Assembly: GCF_001429185.1 (NCBI RefSeq)
Contig: NZ_LMIW01000008.1
Span: 1,132,519-1,196,518 of the forward strand
From: Terrabacter sp. Root85
GTDB taxonomy: Bacteria; Actinomycetota; Actinomycetes; Actinomycetales; Dermatophilaceae
Length of the DNA stretch: 64,000 nt
Reading direction: 5' to 3'
The position numbers were made by a program, and so were the translations under genes. The notes under the pieces were generated by a model. That model was not told the origin of the DNA and did no database searches. It saw only the letters and a program-made list of their open reading frames with translations. Each line of letters starts with the position of its first letter. Positions within the stretch are counted from its first letter, which is position 1. This document shows positions 28,717 to 37,561 of the stretch, one piece after another.

Positions 28717-30204
28717 GTGGGAGCCGACGTCGAGCAGGCCAGGTACACACGCGAGCAGCGGCAGCAGTACCGGGAGAAGGTGCGCCGCGACCTCGACGTG
28801 TTCGAACGCATGCTCGGCAAGAGCGAGTTCGAGTTCGACCGGCCCATGACGGGTCTCGAGATCGAGCTCAACCTCGTCAACGAGGACCTCGGGCCCAAGC
28901 TCGACAACAAGACGGTGCTCGAGCAGATCGCCGACGAGGACTACCAGACCGAGCTCGCGCGCTACAACATCGAGCTCAACGTCCACCCGCGCCCCCTGCC
29001 GGGCGACTCGGCCATCGAGCTCGAGCAGCTGCTGCGCGAGTCCCTCAACCGGGCCTCCGCCAAGGCCGCCGAGGCCCACGCGGGCATCGTCGCCATCGGG
29101 ATCCTGCCGACGGTCATGCCCGAGCACTTCGAGGGCGACTGGATCAGCGAGAACATCCGCTACGCCGCCCTCAACAACGCCGTCCTCGACGCCCGCGGCG
29201 AGGACGTCTGGCTCGAGCTCGAGGGTCCGACGGGCGAGCGGATCGCCCGCTACTCCGACAGCCTCGCACCCGAGTCGGCGTGCACCTCGATCCAGCTGCA
29301 CCTGCAGGTCCAGCCGGAGCGCTTCGCAGACCACTGGAACGCCGCCCAGGTCCTCGCTGGACCGCAGCTCGCCCTCGGCGCCAACTCGCCCTTCTTCCTC
29401 GGGCAGCGGCTCTGGGCCGAGACGCGCATCCCGCTCTTCACCCAGGCCACCGACACGCGGTCGGTCGAGCTCAAGAACCAGGGCGTGCGGCCCCGGGTCT
29501 GGTTCGGCGAACGGTGGATCACCTCGATCTTCGACCTCTTCGAGGAGAACGTCCGCTACTTCCCGGCCCTGCTGCCCGAGCTCTACGACGAGGAGCCCGA
29601 GGAGGTCTTCGAGCGGGGCGAGGTGCCCGAGCTCCGCGAGCTGCGCCTGCACAACGGCACGGTCTACCGCTGGAACCGCCCGATCTACGACATCGTCAGC
29701 GGCCGCCCGCACCTGCGCGTCGAGAACCGCGTCCTGCCGGCGGGTCCGAGCATCGCCGACGTCATGGCCAACGCCGCGTTCTACTACGGCACGATGCGGG
29801 TGCTCGCGGAGGAGGACCGTCCGGTGTGGACCCGGATGAGTTTCTCCGCCGCCGAGTCGAACTTCGAGGAGGGCGCCCGGCTCGGCATCGACGCCCGCAC
29901 CTACTGGCCCGGCCTCGGCGACGTGCCCGCCACCGAGCTCGTCCTGCGGCGCCTGCTCCCGATGGCCCACGAGGGCCTCGAGCGGTGGGGCGTCTCGGCG
30001 GCCGTGCGGGACCGCTTCCTCACGATCATCGAGCAGCGCTGCCTCACCGGTGTCAACGGCGCGTGGTGGCAGACCGAGTGCGTGGCCCGCCTCGAGGCAC
30101 GCGGCCTGACGCGTGACAAGGCCCTGCGCGAGATGCTGCGTCACTACATCGAGGGCATGATGGCCAACGAGCCCGTGCACACCTGGGAGCTCCCCCGGGA
30201 CTGA
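28717..30204 (+). CDS. Glutamate-cysteine ligase family 2-type protein (GCS2-like)
   Basis: 495 residues. The GCS2-type ATP-grasp-like ligase features include FEFDRPMTGLEIELNLV with the metal-binding acidic cluster, IELNVHPRPLPG, ACTSIQLHLQV and ALGANSPFFLG. Family members join glutamate to cysteine or another amine. Many actinobacteria carry this conserved form without a known substrate, so a gamma-glutamyl ligase of unspecified substrate is the safest call. GTG 28717 opens right after a CGGCAC spacer with no ribosome site, suggesting leaderless translation. Confidence 0.85.
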   Translation: MGADVEQARYTREQRQQYREKVRRDLDVFERMLGKSEFEFDRPMTGLEIELNLVNEDLGPKLDNKTVLEQIADEDYQTELARYNIELNVHPRPLPGDSAIELEQLLRESLNRASAKAAEAHAGIVAIGILPTVMPEHFEGDWISENIRYAALNNAVLDARGEDVWLELEGPTGERIARYSDSLAPESACTSIQLHLQVQPERFADHWNAAQVLAGPQLALGANSPFFLGQRLWAETRIPLFTQATDTRSVELKNQGVRPRVWFGERWITSIFDLFEENVRYFPALLPELYDEEPEEVFERGEVPELRELRLHNGTVYRWNRPIYDIVSGRPHLRVENRVLPAGPSIADVMANAAFYYGTMRVLAEEDRPVWTRMSFSAAESNFEEGARLGIDARTYWPGLGDVPATELVLRRLLPMAHEGLERWGVSAAVRDRFLTIIEQRCLTGVNGAWWQTECVARLEARGLTRDKALREMLRHYIEGMMANEPVHTWELPRD

Positions 30205-30241
30205 CCGCAGCGGCGGGTCCCACTGCGCCACGGCGCAACCC

Positions 30242-30275
30242 GCGTATGCCGTGTGCCCGGGGACACGGCATACGC
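30242..30275. terminator. Bidirectional terminator built from an inverted pair of the recurrent word
   Basis: Arms GCGTATGCCGTGT and ACACGGCATACGC pair perfectly around eight bases, between convergent genes ending at 30204 and 30292. Each arm contains one copy of the over-represented CGGCATAC word. Confidence 0.85.
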
Positions 30276-30291
30276 CCTCCTCGTGCGGGGT

Positions 30292-30918
30292 TCAGTCGGA
30301 GAGCAGGCGCCAGGGGGAGAGGTTGTACATCCCGAGGCACCGGGTGGACCGGTGGTGCGTCAGCACGCTCATCGAGCCCGCGTCGAGGATGAGCTGCTGG
30401 CCGAACCGCGGGTCGAGCCCGAGGTAGGTCGCGGTGAGGACGCGCAGCGCGTGGCCGTGCCCGAAGAGCGCGACGTCGCCGTGCTCGAGGTCGGGCCAGA
30501 CCTTGTCGATGACCTGCTGGGCCCGCGCCGACACCTGCTCGACCGTCTCACCGGGGGTGACTCCGGGCTGCACGCCGTCGACGAACACCTCCCACGGGTG
30601 GCCGATCTCGGCGCTGATCTGCTTCGTCGTGATGCCCTCGTAGGCGCCGTAGTCCCACTCGCGCAGCAGCGGCTCGACCTCGAAGTCCCCGAGGCCGGCG
30701 AGCTCGGCCGTGCGCTTGGCGCGCTGGAGGGGGGAGACGAGGACGCGCTCGAACCGGTGCTTGCGCAGCACGTCGGCGAGCTCACGTGCTGCGGCCTCGC
30801 CCTCGGGCAGGAGCGGGAGGTCGGTCGTGCCGGTGTGCTGTCCGCTCAGCGACCACTCGGTCTCGCCGTGCCGGAAGAGGTAGATGTTGCCGGGGACGAC
30901 ACCGTCGGGAGAGGCCAT
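30292..30918 (-). CDS. Histidine phosphatase family protein (phosphoglycerate mutase-like)
   Basis: 208 residues with the catalytic phosphohistidine motif LFRHGETEWSLSGQHTG at the N-terminus, SPLQRAKRTAEL, the second catalytic His in FGHGHALRVL, and DYGAYEG. The substrate could be a sugar phosphate or a small phospho-ester; the motifs do not tell. ATG 30918 begins MASPDGVVPGN. Convergent with the GCS2-type gene and divergent from the PhzF gene. Confidence 0.9.
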   Translation of the reverse strand: MASPDGVVPGNIYLFRHGETEWSLSGQHTGTTDLPLLPEGEAAARELADVLRKHRFERVLVSPLQRAKRTAELAGLGDFEVEPLLREWDYGAYEGITTKQISAEIGHPWEVFVDGVQPGVTPGETVEQVSARAQQVIDKVWPDLEHGDVALFGHGHALRVLTATYLGLDPRFGQQLILDAGSMSVLTHHRSTRCLGMYNLSPWRLLSD

Positions 30919-30990
30919 GCCGCCACAGTATCGGCGTGGCAGGCCCTTCGACCCTGCCGTCCGGGCCGGCGCTCGGGCACACTCGGGTGC

Positions 30991-31863
30991 ATGGACCTGC
31001 CCTTCCACCTGCTCAACGTCTTCTCCATCGAGGGGGAGCCCTTCTCGGGCAACCCGCTGTGCGTCTTCCCCGAGGCGGGTGGACTCTCCGACGACGAGAT
31101 GCTCGCGTGGGCGCGACAGTTCAACCTCAGCGAGTCGACCTTCGTGACGTCGCTCGGCGAGGGATCCACGACGGGTGACGCGGCCGTGCGCATCTTCACT
31201 CCCGGTCACGAGATGCCCTTCGCGGGGCACCCCACCCTCGGCACCGCGGAGGTTGTCGCGACGTTGGGCGGCGGCCTCGACAGCGTGCACCTCAGCATGC
31301 CGGCGGGACGCATCCCCGTGGGGCGGGTCGACGGCGGCTGGCGCCTCGCAGCCCGGCCGGCAACGGTGCGCGAGGTGACCTCGAGCGGCGCCGAGCTGGC
31401 CGAGGCGCTCGGCATCGACCGCATGCTCGTCGTGCGCTCGGACGCGTCCTGGGTCGACGCCGGGGTCGAGCAGCTGCTCGTGCGCCTCGACTCCGTCGAC
31501 GCCGTGCGGGCCTGCGACCCCGACGCACACCTCATGGCCGTGCACATGACGTCCCCGCCGCGGGCACCGCACGTGTACGCGTGGGCGTGGACCGGGCCCA
31601 AGAGCATCGAGGCGAGGCTCTTCTACACCCAGGGTCAGGCGGTCCTCGAGGACCCAGCGACCGGGTCGGCGTGCGCCAACCTCGGTGGCTGGCTCGTCTC
31701 CCAGGGCGCCCGCGACGTCTCGGTGGTCGTCAGCCAGGGCACGGCCGTCGGACGCCCCTCGCGCCTGCTGCTCGACATCGACTCCGACGGGGCCGTCCAC
31801 GTGGGAGGACGCGTCGAGACCGTCGGCCGCGGCACCTGCTCGCTCGGCGCGGTGGGGGCCTGA
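30991..31863 (+). CDS. PhzF-family isomerase/epimerase-like protein
   Basis: 290 residues, two mirrored diaminopimelate-epimerase-like halves. Characteristic parts: VFSIEGEPFSGNPLCVF, the catalytic Glu in NLSESTFV, PGHEMPFAGHPTLGTAEV, and in the second half RLFYTQGQAVLEDPATGSACANLG. In phenazine producers PhzF isomerises a dihydroanthranilate; here there are no phenazine genes, so another small-molecule isomerase is likely. Followed one base later by the DUF1697 gene, so probably co-transcribed. Confidence 0.9.
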   Translation: MDLPFHLLNVFSIEGEPFSGNPLCVFPEAGGLSDDEMLAWARQFNLSESTFVTSLGEGSTTGDAAVRIFTPGHEMPFAGHPTLGTAEVVATLGGGLDSVHLSMPAGRIPVGRVDGGWRLAARPATVREVTSSGAELAEALGIDRMLVVRSDASWVDAGVEQLLVRLDSVDAVRACDPDAHLMAVHMTSPPRAPHVYAWAWTGPKSIEARLFYTQGQAVLEDPATGSACANLGGWLVSQGARDVSVVVSQGTAVGRPSRLLLDIDSDGAVHVGGRVETVGRGTCSLGAVGA

Positions 31864-31864
31864 C

Positions 31865-32404
31865 GTGCCGGTGTGGATCGGGTTCCTCCGCGCCGTCAAC
31901 GTCGGCAAGCGGCAGGTGCGCATGGCGTCGCTGCGCACACTGCTCGAGGCGGACGGCTACGAGGACGTCGAGACGCACATCCAGAGCGGCAACCTCAAGG
32001 TCCGCTCGTCCACGCGGAGTGCCGCCAAGGTCGAGGCCGACCTGCGACGGGCCATCAGCGCCGAGTTCGGTTTCGACGTGCCCGTCGTCGTGCGCACGCC
32101 GGCGCAGCTGCGGACGCTGGCCGACGAGGCCGAGGCCCTCGACTCGCCCATCGCCGCGGACGCGAAGCGCTACGTGACGTTCATGACGGGCGACCTCGAC
32201 CCCGAGGGCGTCGCCGCCCTGCACGAGTGGGACGTCGCCACCGAGGGCGCACGCGTCGTCGGCAACGACGTCGTGCTCTTCCTCTCCGACGGCGTGCAGG
32301 CGGCCAAGCTGTCCAACACCCGCATCGAGAAGCTGACGGGCGCGGTCGGGACGGCGCGCAACATCACCGTCGTCCGGGCCCTCGCCGAGAAGTGGGGCGG
32401 CTGA
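31865..32404 (+). CDS. DUF1697 domain-containing protein
   Basis: 179 residues. Diagnostic parts are WIGFLRAVNVGKRQVRMASLRTLLEADGYEDVETHIQSGN (given in pieces: LRAVNVG, VETHIQSGNL), then KRYVTFM and a C-terminal KLSNTRIEKLTG. The family fold is ferredoxin-like; function unknown. GTG 31865 begins one base after the PhzF stop, indicating an operon. Convergent with the rRNA methyltransferase gene, eleven bases away. Confidence 0.9.
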   Translation: MPVWIGFLRAVNVGKRQVRMASLRTLLEADGYEDVETHIQSGNLKVRSSTRSAAKVEADLRRAISAEFGFDVPVVVRTPAQLRTLADEAEALDSPIAADAKRYVTFMTGDLDPEGVAALHEWDVATEGARVVGNDVVLFLSDGVQAAKLSNTRIEKLTGAVGTARNITVVRALAEKWGG

Positions 32405-32414
32405 CGCGGTCGCG

Positions 32415-33176
32415 TCAGAGGCGCGCGCGGCGGACGAGCTCGAAGCAGACGACCGCAGCCGCGGCCGAGACGTTGAGCGACTCGACGCCGGCGGCCATCG
32501 GGATCGACACCCACGTGTCGACGAGCTCGGCCACCTCGGGCGTCAGCCCGGCCGTCTCGCTGCCGAGTACGAACGCGACGGGCTCGGGCAGGTGGGCGGC
32601 GAAGAGGTCGTCGTCGCCGCCGGCATCGAGCCCGACGACGTGGAAGCCGGAGCGCTTGAGGTCGCTCACGGCCTCCGCCGCGGTGAACGCCTTGAGGATG
32701 GGCGCCCGGAACGCGACGCCGGCCGAGGCCTTGACGACGAGCGGGTCGAGGGAGGCGACTCCCTTGCGGGGGACGACGATGCCGTCGACGCCGGCTGCCG
32801 TGGCCGAACGCAGGATCATGCCGACGTTGGCAGGTGTCGTCACGCCGTCGAGCACGAGCACGGCGCGCAGCGAGCCGGCGTCCTCGGTGAGCGCCGACTC
32901 GAGAGGACGCATCCGGGGCGCGACGACGTCGGCGAAGACGCCCTGGTCCTGCCGTCCGTTGCCGGCGAGCTTCTTGACGCGCTCGGCGCTCGCGTACTGC
33001 ACCTCGACGCCCCGGCGGCGAGCCGCCTGCTGGATCTCGCGCAGGCCGCTGCCACGGGCACCGTCGGCGATGACGACCTTGTCGACGAGGAGGTCACCGT
33101 CGAGGAGCACCTCGTGGACCGGGTTGCGGCCGTAGACCGTGATGAAGCGGTCCTTGGGGGAGATCTCAGCGCTCAC
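32415..33176 (-). CDS. SpoU/TrmH-family RNA 2'-O-methyltransferase
   Basis: 253 residues. The N-terminal substrate-binding domain (FITVYGRNPVHEVLLDG, QGVFADVVAPR) is followed by the SPOUT knot with motif 1 LDGVTTPANVGMILRSA, motif 2 FVLGSETAGLTPEV and motif 3 VSIPMAAGVESLNVSAAAAV. It uses S-adenosylmethionine to methylate ribose 2'-OH in rRNA or tRNA. The group resembles RlmB, but the exact target base cannot be told. GTG 33176 is chosen because the protein aligns from MSAEISPKDRF; the frame upstream reads across the opposite gene. Confidence 0.9.
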   Translation of the reverse strand: MSAEISPKDRFITVYGRNPVHEVLLDGDLLVDKVVIADGARGSGLREIQQAARRRGVEVQYASAERVKKLAGNGRQDQGVFADVVAPRMRPLESALTEDAGSLRAVLVLDGVTTPANVGMILRSATAAGVDGIVVPRKGVASLDPLVVKASAGVAFRAPILKAFTAAEAVSDLKRSGFHVVGLDAGGDDDLFAAHLPEPVAFVLGSETAGLTPEVAELVDTWVSIPMAAGVESLNVSAAAAVVCFELVRRARL

Positions 33177-33250
33177 CGCGACAGGATCCCACAGCACCGG
33201 CGGCGCGCCGGACCGCCCGGGAATGGGGGAGCCCCCCTCGATGTTCAGTA

Positions 33251-33268
33251 TGATTGAATCGTCAATCA
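33251..33268. promoter_or_regulatory. Operator-like inverted repeat TGATTGAATCGTCAATCA
   Basis: Perfect seven-base arms TGATTGA/TCAATCA around ATCG, overlapping a TATGAT-type -10 box (33249-33254) and ending just before the AAAAGGAG ribosome site of the luciferase-like gene. This is the size and shape of a MarR-family operator; no such regulator gene is adjacent. Confidence 0.6.
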
Positions 33269-33284
33269 AAAGGAGCTGGGACAC

Positions 33285-34379
33285 ATGCAGTTCGGGATCT
33301 TCACCGTCGGCGACGTGACCACCGACCCCACGACGGGCCGTACGCCGACCGAGCACGAGCGGATCGAGGCCACCGTCGCCATCGCCAAGAAGGCGGAGGA
33401 GGTCGGGCTCGACGTCTTCGCGACCGGACAGCACCACAACCCGCCGTTCATCCCGTCGGCCCCGACGACGACGCTCGCGTACATCGCCGCCCAGACGGAG
33501 CGGATCATCCTGTCCACGTCGACGACCCTCATCACGACGACGGACCCCGTGCGGATCGCGGAGGACTACGCCACCCTGCAGCACCTGAGCAACGGGCGCA
33601 TGGACCTCATGATGGGCCGCGGCAACACCGGCCCGGTCTACCCGTGGTTCGGCAAGGACATCCGCGACGGGATCCCGCTCGCCATCGAGAACTACGCGCT
33701 GCTCCACCGGCTGTGGCGCGAGGACGTCGTCGACTGGCAGGGGAAGTACCGCACCCCGCTCCAGGGCTTCACCTCGACGCCGCGCCCGCTCGACGGCATA
33801 CCGCCGTTCGTCTGGCACGGCTCGATCCGCAGCCCCGAGATCGCCGAGCAGGCGGCCTACTACGGCGACGGCTTCTTCTCCAACCACATCTTCTGGCCGG
33901 CCAGCCACACGAAGCAGATGGTCCAGCTCTACCGCCGCCGCTTCGAGCACTACGGCCACGGCAGCGCCGACCAGGCGATCGTCGGGCTCGGCGGGCAGGT
34001 CTTCATGCGGAAGAACAGCCAGGACGCGGTGCGCGAGTTCCGTCCGTACTTCGACAACGCCCCCGTCTACGGCCACGGTCCGTCACTCGAGGAGTTCACG
34101 AGCCAGACCCCGCTCACCGTCGGCAGCCCGCAGGAGGTCATCGAGAGGACGCTCGGCTTCCGCGAGTACGCCGGCGACTACCAGCGACAGCTGTGGCTGC
34201 TCGACCACGCCGGCCTGCCGCTCAAGACCGTCCTCGAGCAGCTCGACATCCTCGGCGAGGAGGTCGTGCCGGTCCTGCGCAAGGAGTTCGCCGCCCTCAG
34301 GCCCGCCCACGTCCCGGACGCCCCGACCCACGCGAGCCAGCTCGCCGCCGCAACCCCCGAGAAGGAGCTCATCCCGTGA
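33285..34379 (+). CDS. Luciferase-like FMN-dependent monooxygenase (CE1758-type)
   Basis: 364 residues of the LLM class: MQFGIFTVGDVTTDPTTGRTPTEHER, FATGQHHNPPF, ILSTSTTLITTTDPVRIAEDYATL and LMMGRGNTGPVYPWFG. It should use reduced FMN from the partner reductase to oxygenate an unidentified substrate. Strong AAAAGGAG site. Its stop overlaps the next start (GTGA), making a two-component monooxygenase operon controlled by the operator at 33251. Confidence 0.9.
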   Translation: MQFGIFTVGDVTTDPTTGRTPTEHERIEATVAIAKKAEEVGLDVFATGQHHNPPFIPSAPTTTLAYIAAQTERIILSTSTTLITTTDPVRIAEDYATLQHLSNGRMDLMMGRGNTGPVYPWFGKDIRDGIPLAIENYALLHRLWREDVVDWQGKYRTPLQGFTSTPRPLDGIPPFVWHGSIRSPEIAEQAAYYGDGFFSNHIFWPASHTKQMVQLYRRRFEHYGHGSADQAIVGLGGQVFMRKNSQDAVREFRPYFDNAPVYGHGPSLEEFTSQTPLTVGSPQEVIERTLGFREYAGDYQRQLWLLDHAGLPLKTVLEQLDILGEEVVPVLRKEFAALRPAHVPDAPTHASQLAAATPEKELIP

Positions 34380-34999
34380 CCACCTTCCACCTCGCCGTCA
34401 TCACGGCCGGCATCACGCAGCCGTCGTCGACGCGCCTGCTCGCCGACCGCCTCACCGAGGCCACCGTCCGGGCGCTCGCCCGGCACGACGTCGGCGAGGT
34501 CGTCGTCGAGGTCGTCGACGTGCGCGAGGTCGCGCACGACCTGACGAACCACGTCCTGACCGGCTTCGCCTCGCCCGACCTGCAGGTACGTCTCGACGCG
34601 ATCACCGAGGCGGACGCGGTCGTCGTCGCCACCCCGGTGTATGCCGCGTCGTACAGCGGGCTGTTCAAGATGCTCATCGACGTGCTCCCCAAGGACGCGC
34701 TGCGCGACACCCCGGTGCTGCTCGGCGCGACCGGTGGCACGGCCCGCCACTCCCTCGCGATCGACCACGCCCTCCGCCCGCTCTTCGCCCACCTCGGCGC
34801 GCTCGTCGCGCCGGTGGCGGTCTTCGCGGCCAGCGAGGACTGGGGGAGCGTCGACGCCGGCCGGCTGGGCGAGCGGATCGAACGCGCAGGTGCCGCCTTC
34901 GCGGCCCTCGTGAGCGGTTCGCCGCGGGCCGATCGGGTCGACCCGTTCGAGCAGGTCACGCCCTTCGAGTCGATGCTCACCGACCTCCGCGCACGATGA
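34376..34999 (+). CDS. NADPH-dependent FMN reductase (CE1759-type)
   Basis: 207 residues with a flavodoxin-like fold: FHLAVITAGITQPSSTRLLADRL, then TPVYAASYSGLFKMLIDVLPKDAL, which forms the FMN phosphate and NADPH-contact loop, and LLGATGGTARHSLA. It supplies reduced FMN to the monooxygenase encoded by the overlapping upstream gene. A GC-rich hairpin terminator follows at 35006. Confidence 0.9.
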   Translation: MTTFHLAVITAGITQPSSTRLLADRLTEATVRALARHDVGEVVVEVVDVREVAHDLTNHVLTGFASPDLQVRLDAITEADAVVVATPVYAASYSGLFKMLIDVLPKDALRDTPVLLGATGGTARHSLAIDHALRPLFAHLGALVAPVAVFAASEDWGSVDAGRLGERIERAGAAFAALVSGSPRADRVDPFEQVTPFESMLTDLRAR

Positions 35000-35005
35000 C
35001 GCGAG

Positions 35006-35038
35006 CACCCGGTCGGCCCCCCGGGGCCTGACCGGGTG
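35006..35038 (+). terminator. Terminator after the monooxygenase-reductase operon
   Basis: CACCCGGTC pairs with GACCGGGTG, with an inner GGCCCC/GGGGCC stem. Confidence 0.8.
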
Positions 35039-35139
35039 TCGTCACGTCCGCAGCGACGCGACACGCTGGGGAGTCCTCCCCATGGCCCCGCCGGGCGGCT
35101 CCCACCTACCGTGGGGCCCACCGTCGACAGGAGGCCGCC

Positions 35140-36324
35140 GTGCTCTACCGCAAGGGTGCAGACCCCGAAGTCCTGGACCGCGCCGCTCGCGAGCTCACGG
35201 CGTGCGCCACCGAGGTGGACGGCATCCGTGCGACCGGGACCCGGGCGCTCGCGGTCATCGGCCGCTCGTGGGGTGGCGACGACGCCCAGTCGGCCCAGGA
35301 GAGCTGGCGCTCCACCTCGGCGGCCCTGGCGGACCTCGGCTCGACACTCGAGACGATGTCGCGGCGCCTCACCGACAACGCGCGGGCGCAGCGAGGCACG
35401 AGCGGCGCCGACGGGGTGCTGCCCGGCCCGATCGGCTTCCCGCCCCCGTCCCCGGGCCTGGGCGGGTCGGGCTCCGTCGGAGCCGACGCCACCGCCGAGC
35501 CGACCCCGCTCGGTGAGCAGGTGCGCGGGACGTCACCACAGGCCATCGACCTCGAGCTCGCCCACGTGGCCGACAACGTCTACCACCCGAGCGCGGTCGA
35601 CGGCTGGACCCCGCTCGACGCCGACGCCCTCGAGGGGCTCGGCATCGACCCGGACACCCTCCACCGCCGCGACGGCCTCGACGCGGCCGTCTATCGCAAC
35701 GACGAGGGCCAGTACGTCCTCGCCTTCGCCGGCACGTCCTCCCTCGCCGACTGGGGCACGAACCTCCAGCAAGGGGTCGGGGCGCTCAGCGGTCAGCACC
35801 TCGCGGCGATCGCGCTCGCCCGGGGCCTCGCCGGGGCGGTGGGCAGCGAGAACCTGGTGATCACCGGTCACTCCCTCGGTGGCGGTCTCGCGAGCACCGC
35901 CTCCGTCGCCACCGACATCCCCGCCGTGACGTTCAACGCCGCGGGCGTGCACCCCAACACCGTGCTGGCCGCGGGCGCCCTCGACACGGGGGACGCCGGC
36001 TACTCCCCGGGCCAGATCCGCAACTACCACGTGCGCGGGGAGCTGCTCACGACGCTCCAGAACCCGCTCGGCTCCTTCGTCGACCACGTGCCCTTCGTCG
36101 GCGACGACCCGCTCCCGAACGCCCTGGGCACCCAGATCGCGGTCGACCCCACCCACGGGCCCGAGATCACGGTCTCGAAGTGGGCGGGGCTCGCCGGCAC
36201 CTTCGCGCCGGCCGTCGTCGGCATCGATGCCGGCCTCGACGTCATCGGTTGGTCCAAGGACGCCCATGGAGGCGACTCCGTCGTCGACGCCATGGAGGCG
36301 AGCACCTACTTCGGCAAGCAGTGA
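35140..36324 (+). CDS. WXG100-like N-terminal domain fused to a lipase/esterase-fold domain
   Basis: 394 residues. The first 90 form two helices with a central SWGGDDAQSAQESW turn (a W-x-G motif) and resemble the ESAT-6/WXG100 fold exported by type VII secretion. A Gly/Pro linker (about 95-125) leads to an alpha/beta-hydrolase with the nucleophile elbow VITGHSLGGGLAS (Ser about 243), preceded by LAFAGTSSLADWGTNLQQ. This arrangement suggests a secreted phospholipase or lipase effector. GACAGGAGG precedes GTG 35140. No type VII genes or immunity gene are in the window; convergent with the LhgO gene. Confidence 0.8.
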   Translation: MLYRKGADPEVLDRAARELTACATEVDGIRATGTRALAVIGRSWGGDDAQSAQESWRSTSAALADLGSTLETMSRRLTDNARAQRGTSGADGVLPGPIGFPPPSPGLGGSGSVGADATAEPTPLGEQVRGTSPQAIDLELAHVADNVYHPSAVDGWTPLDADALEGLGIDPDTLHRRDGLDAAVYRNDEGQYVLAFAGTSSLADWGTNLQQGVGALSGQHLAAIALARGLAGAVGSENLVITGHSLGGGLASTASVATDIPAVTFNAAGVHPNTVLAAGALDTGDAGYSPGQIRNYHVRGELLTTLQNPLGSFVDHVPFVGDDPLPNALGTQIAVDPTHGPEITVSKWAGLAGTFAPAVVGIDAGLDVIGWSKDAHGGDSVVDAMEASTYFGKQ

Positions 36325-36355
36325 CCGACCACCACCGAGGCGGGACGGCGGCCCT

Positions 36356-37554
36356 TCAGCCGAGGTCGAGCCGGTCGACGACGAGGTCCGCGATGGCGAG
36401 CGATGCGGTCGCTGCCGGCGACGGCGCGTTGCGGATGCACAGGACGGAGCCGACGCGACTGAAACGGAAGTCTCGACGAGCGCACCGTCCCGATCCATCG
36501 CCTGGGCCCGGACGCCGGCAGCAGCCGGCACGACATCTGCGTCGCCGATCGCAGGGACGTAGCGCCTGACCCGCTCGACGAACGCGTGACGGCTCAGCGA
36601 CCCCAGGACCTCGTGCACGCCTGTCCGCAGGTTGGCGCGGGCGAACCGCAGGAACCCGCGGGACGAGACGAGCTCCCGGACGACGTCCAGGTCGACGTCG
36701 CGACGGCGGTAGCCCTCGCGAGCGGTCGCAAGCACGGCGTTCGGACCGAGCAGCACGCTGCCGTCGACGCGCTTCGTCAGATGGACCCCGAGGAACGGGT
36801 AGCGGGGGTCGGGTACCGGGTAGACGAGCCCGCGCACGAGGTGCTCGGCTGACGGCACGAGCCGGTGGTACTCGCCGCGGAACGGCACGATCGACGGGCT
36901 GGGGCCGTCGCCGGCCAGTCTCGCGAGACGGTCGGCGTGCAGCCCACCCGCGAGGACGACGCGGTCGGCGACGATGCGCCGCCCGTCGGCGGCACGCACG
37001 TCGACGCGAGTGCCGCGGTGGTCGAGTCCCGTGACCTCGAAGCCGGTGACGACCACGGCGCCGGCGGACGCCGCGTCCGCGAGCAGGGCCGCGGCGACGA
37101 GGGCGAAGTCGGTGATCGCCGTCGTGGGGGAGTGCAGCGCCGCGAGCCCCACGACGTGCGGCTCGACCTCACGCAGCTCACCCGGCCGGAGCCGACGCAG
37201 ACCCGGCACACCATTGGTCCGGGAGCGTGCCTCGATGGTGCGGAGACCCTCGTCCTCGGCCTCGTCGAGTGCGACGACGAGCTTGCCCACCTCGTCGTAC
37301 GGCAGACCCCGGTCGGCGCAGTAGCGGCGCAGACGCCGGACGCCCTCACGCGAGAGCGCCGCCTTGGCGGAGCCGGGCGCGTAGTAGAGACCGGCATGGA
37401 CGACACCGCTGTTGCGGGACGTCTGGTGCCGACCCGTCGCCATCTCCTTCTCGACGACGGTCACCTCGGGGCGCGGCGTCGACAGGGTGAGCCTCCGGGC
37501 CACTGCCGACCCGACGATGCCGCCACCCACGACGACGACGTGGGGGCGGGTCAC
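36356..37554 (-). CDS. lhgO: L-2-hydroxyglutarate oxidase, frameshifted near its 3' end
   Basis: A FAD-dependent oxidoreductase: the nucleotide-binding VVVVGGGIVGSAVARRL, HQTSRNSGVVHAGLYY, FRGEYHRL and FLGVHLTKRVDGSVLLGPNAV are typical of LhgO, which oxidises L-2-hydroxyglutarate to 2-oxoglutarate. After MDRDGALVE the frame is lost at about 36466. Restoring one base gives DFRFSRVGSVLCIRNAPSP and a normal end at TGA 36356-36358. As written, translation runs on into antisense sequence of the lipase gene. Either a real mutation or a sequencing error. GTG 37554 lies eight bases after the GNAT stop, so they form an operon. Confidence 0.85.
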
Positions 37555-37561
37555 CCGTCGC

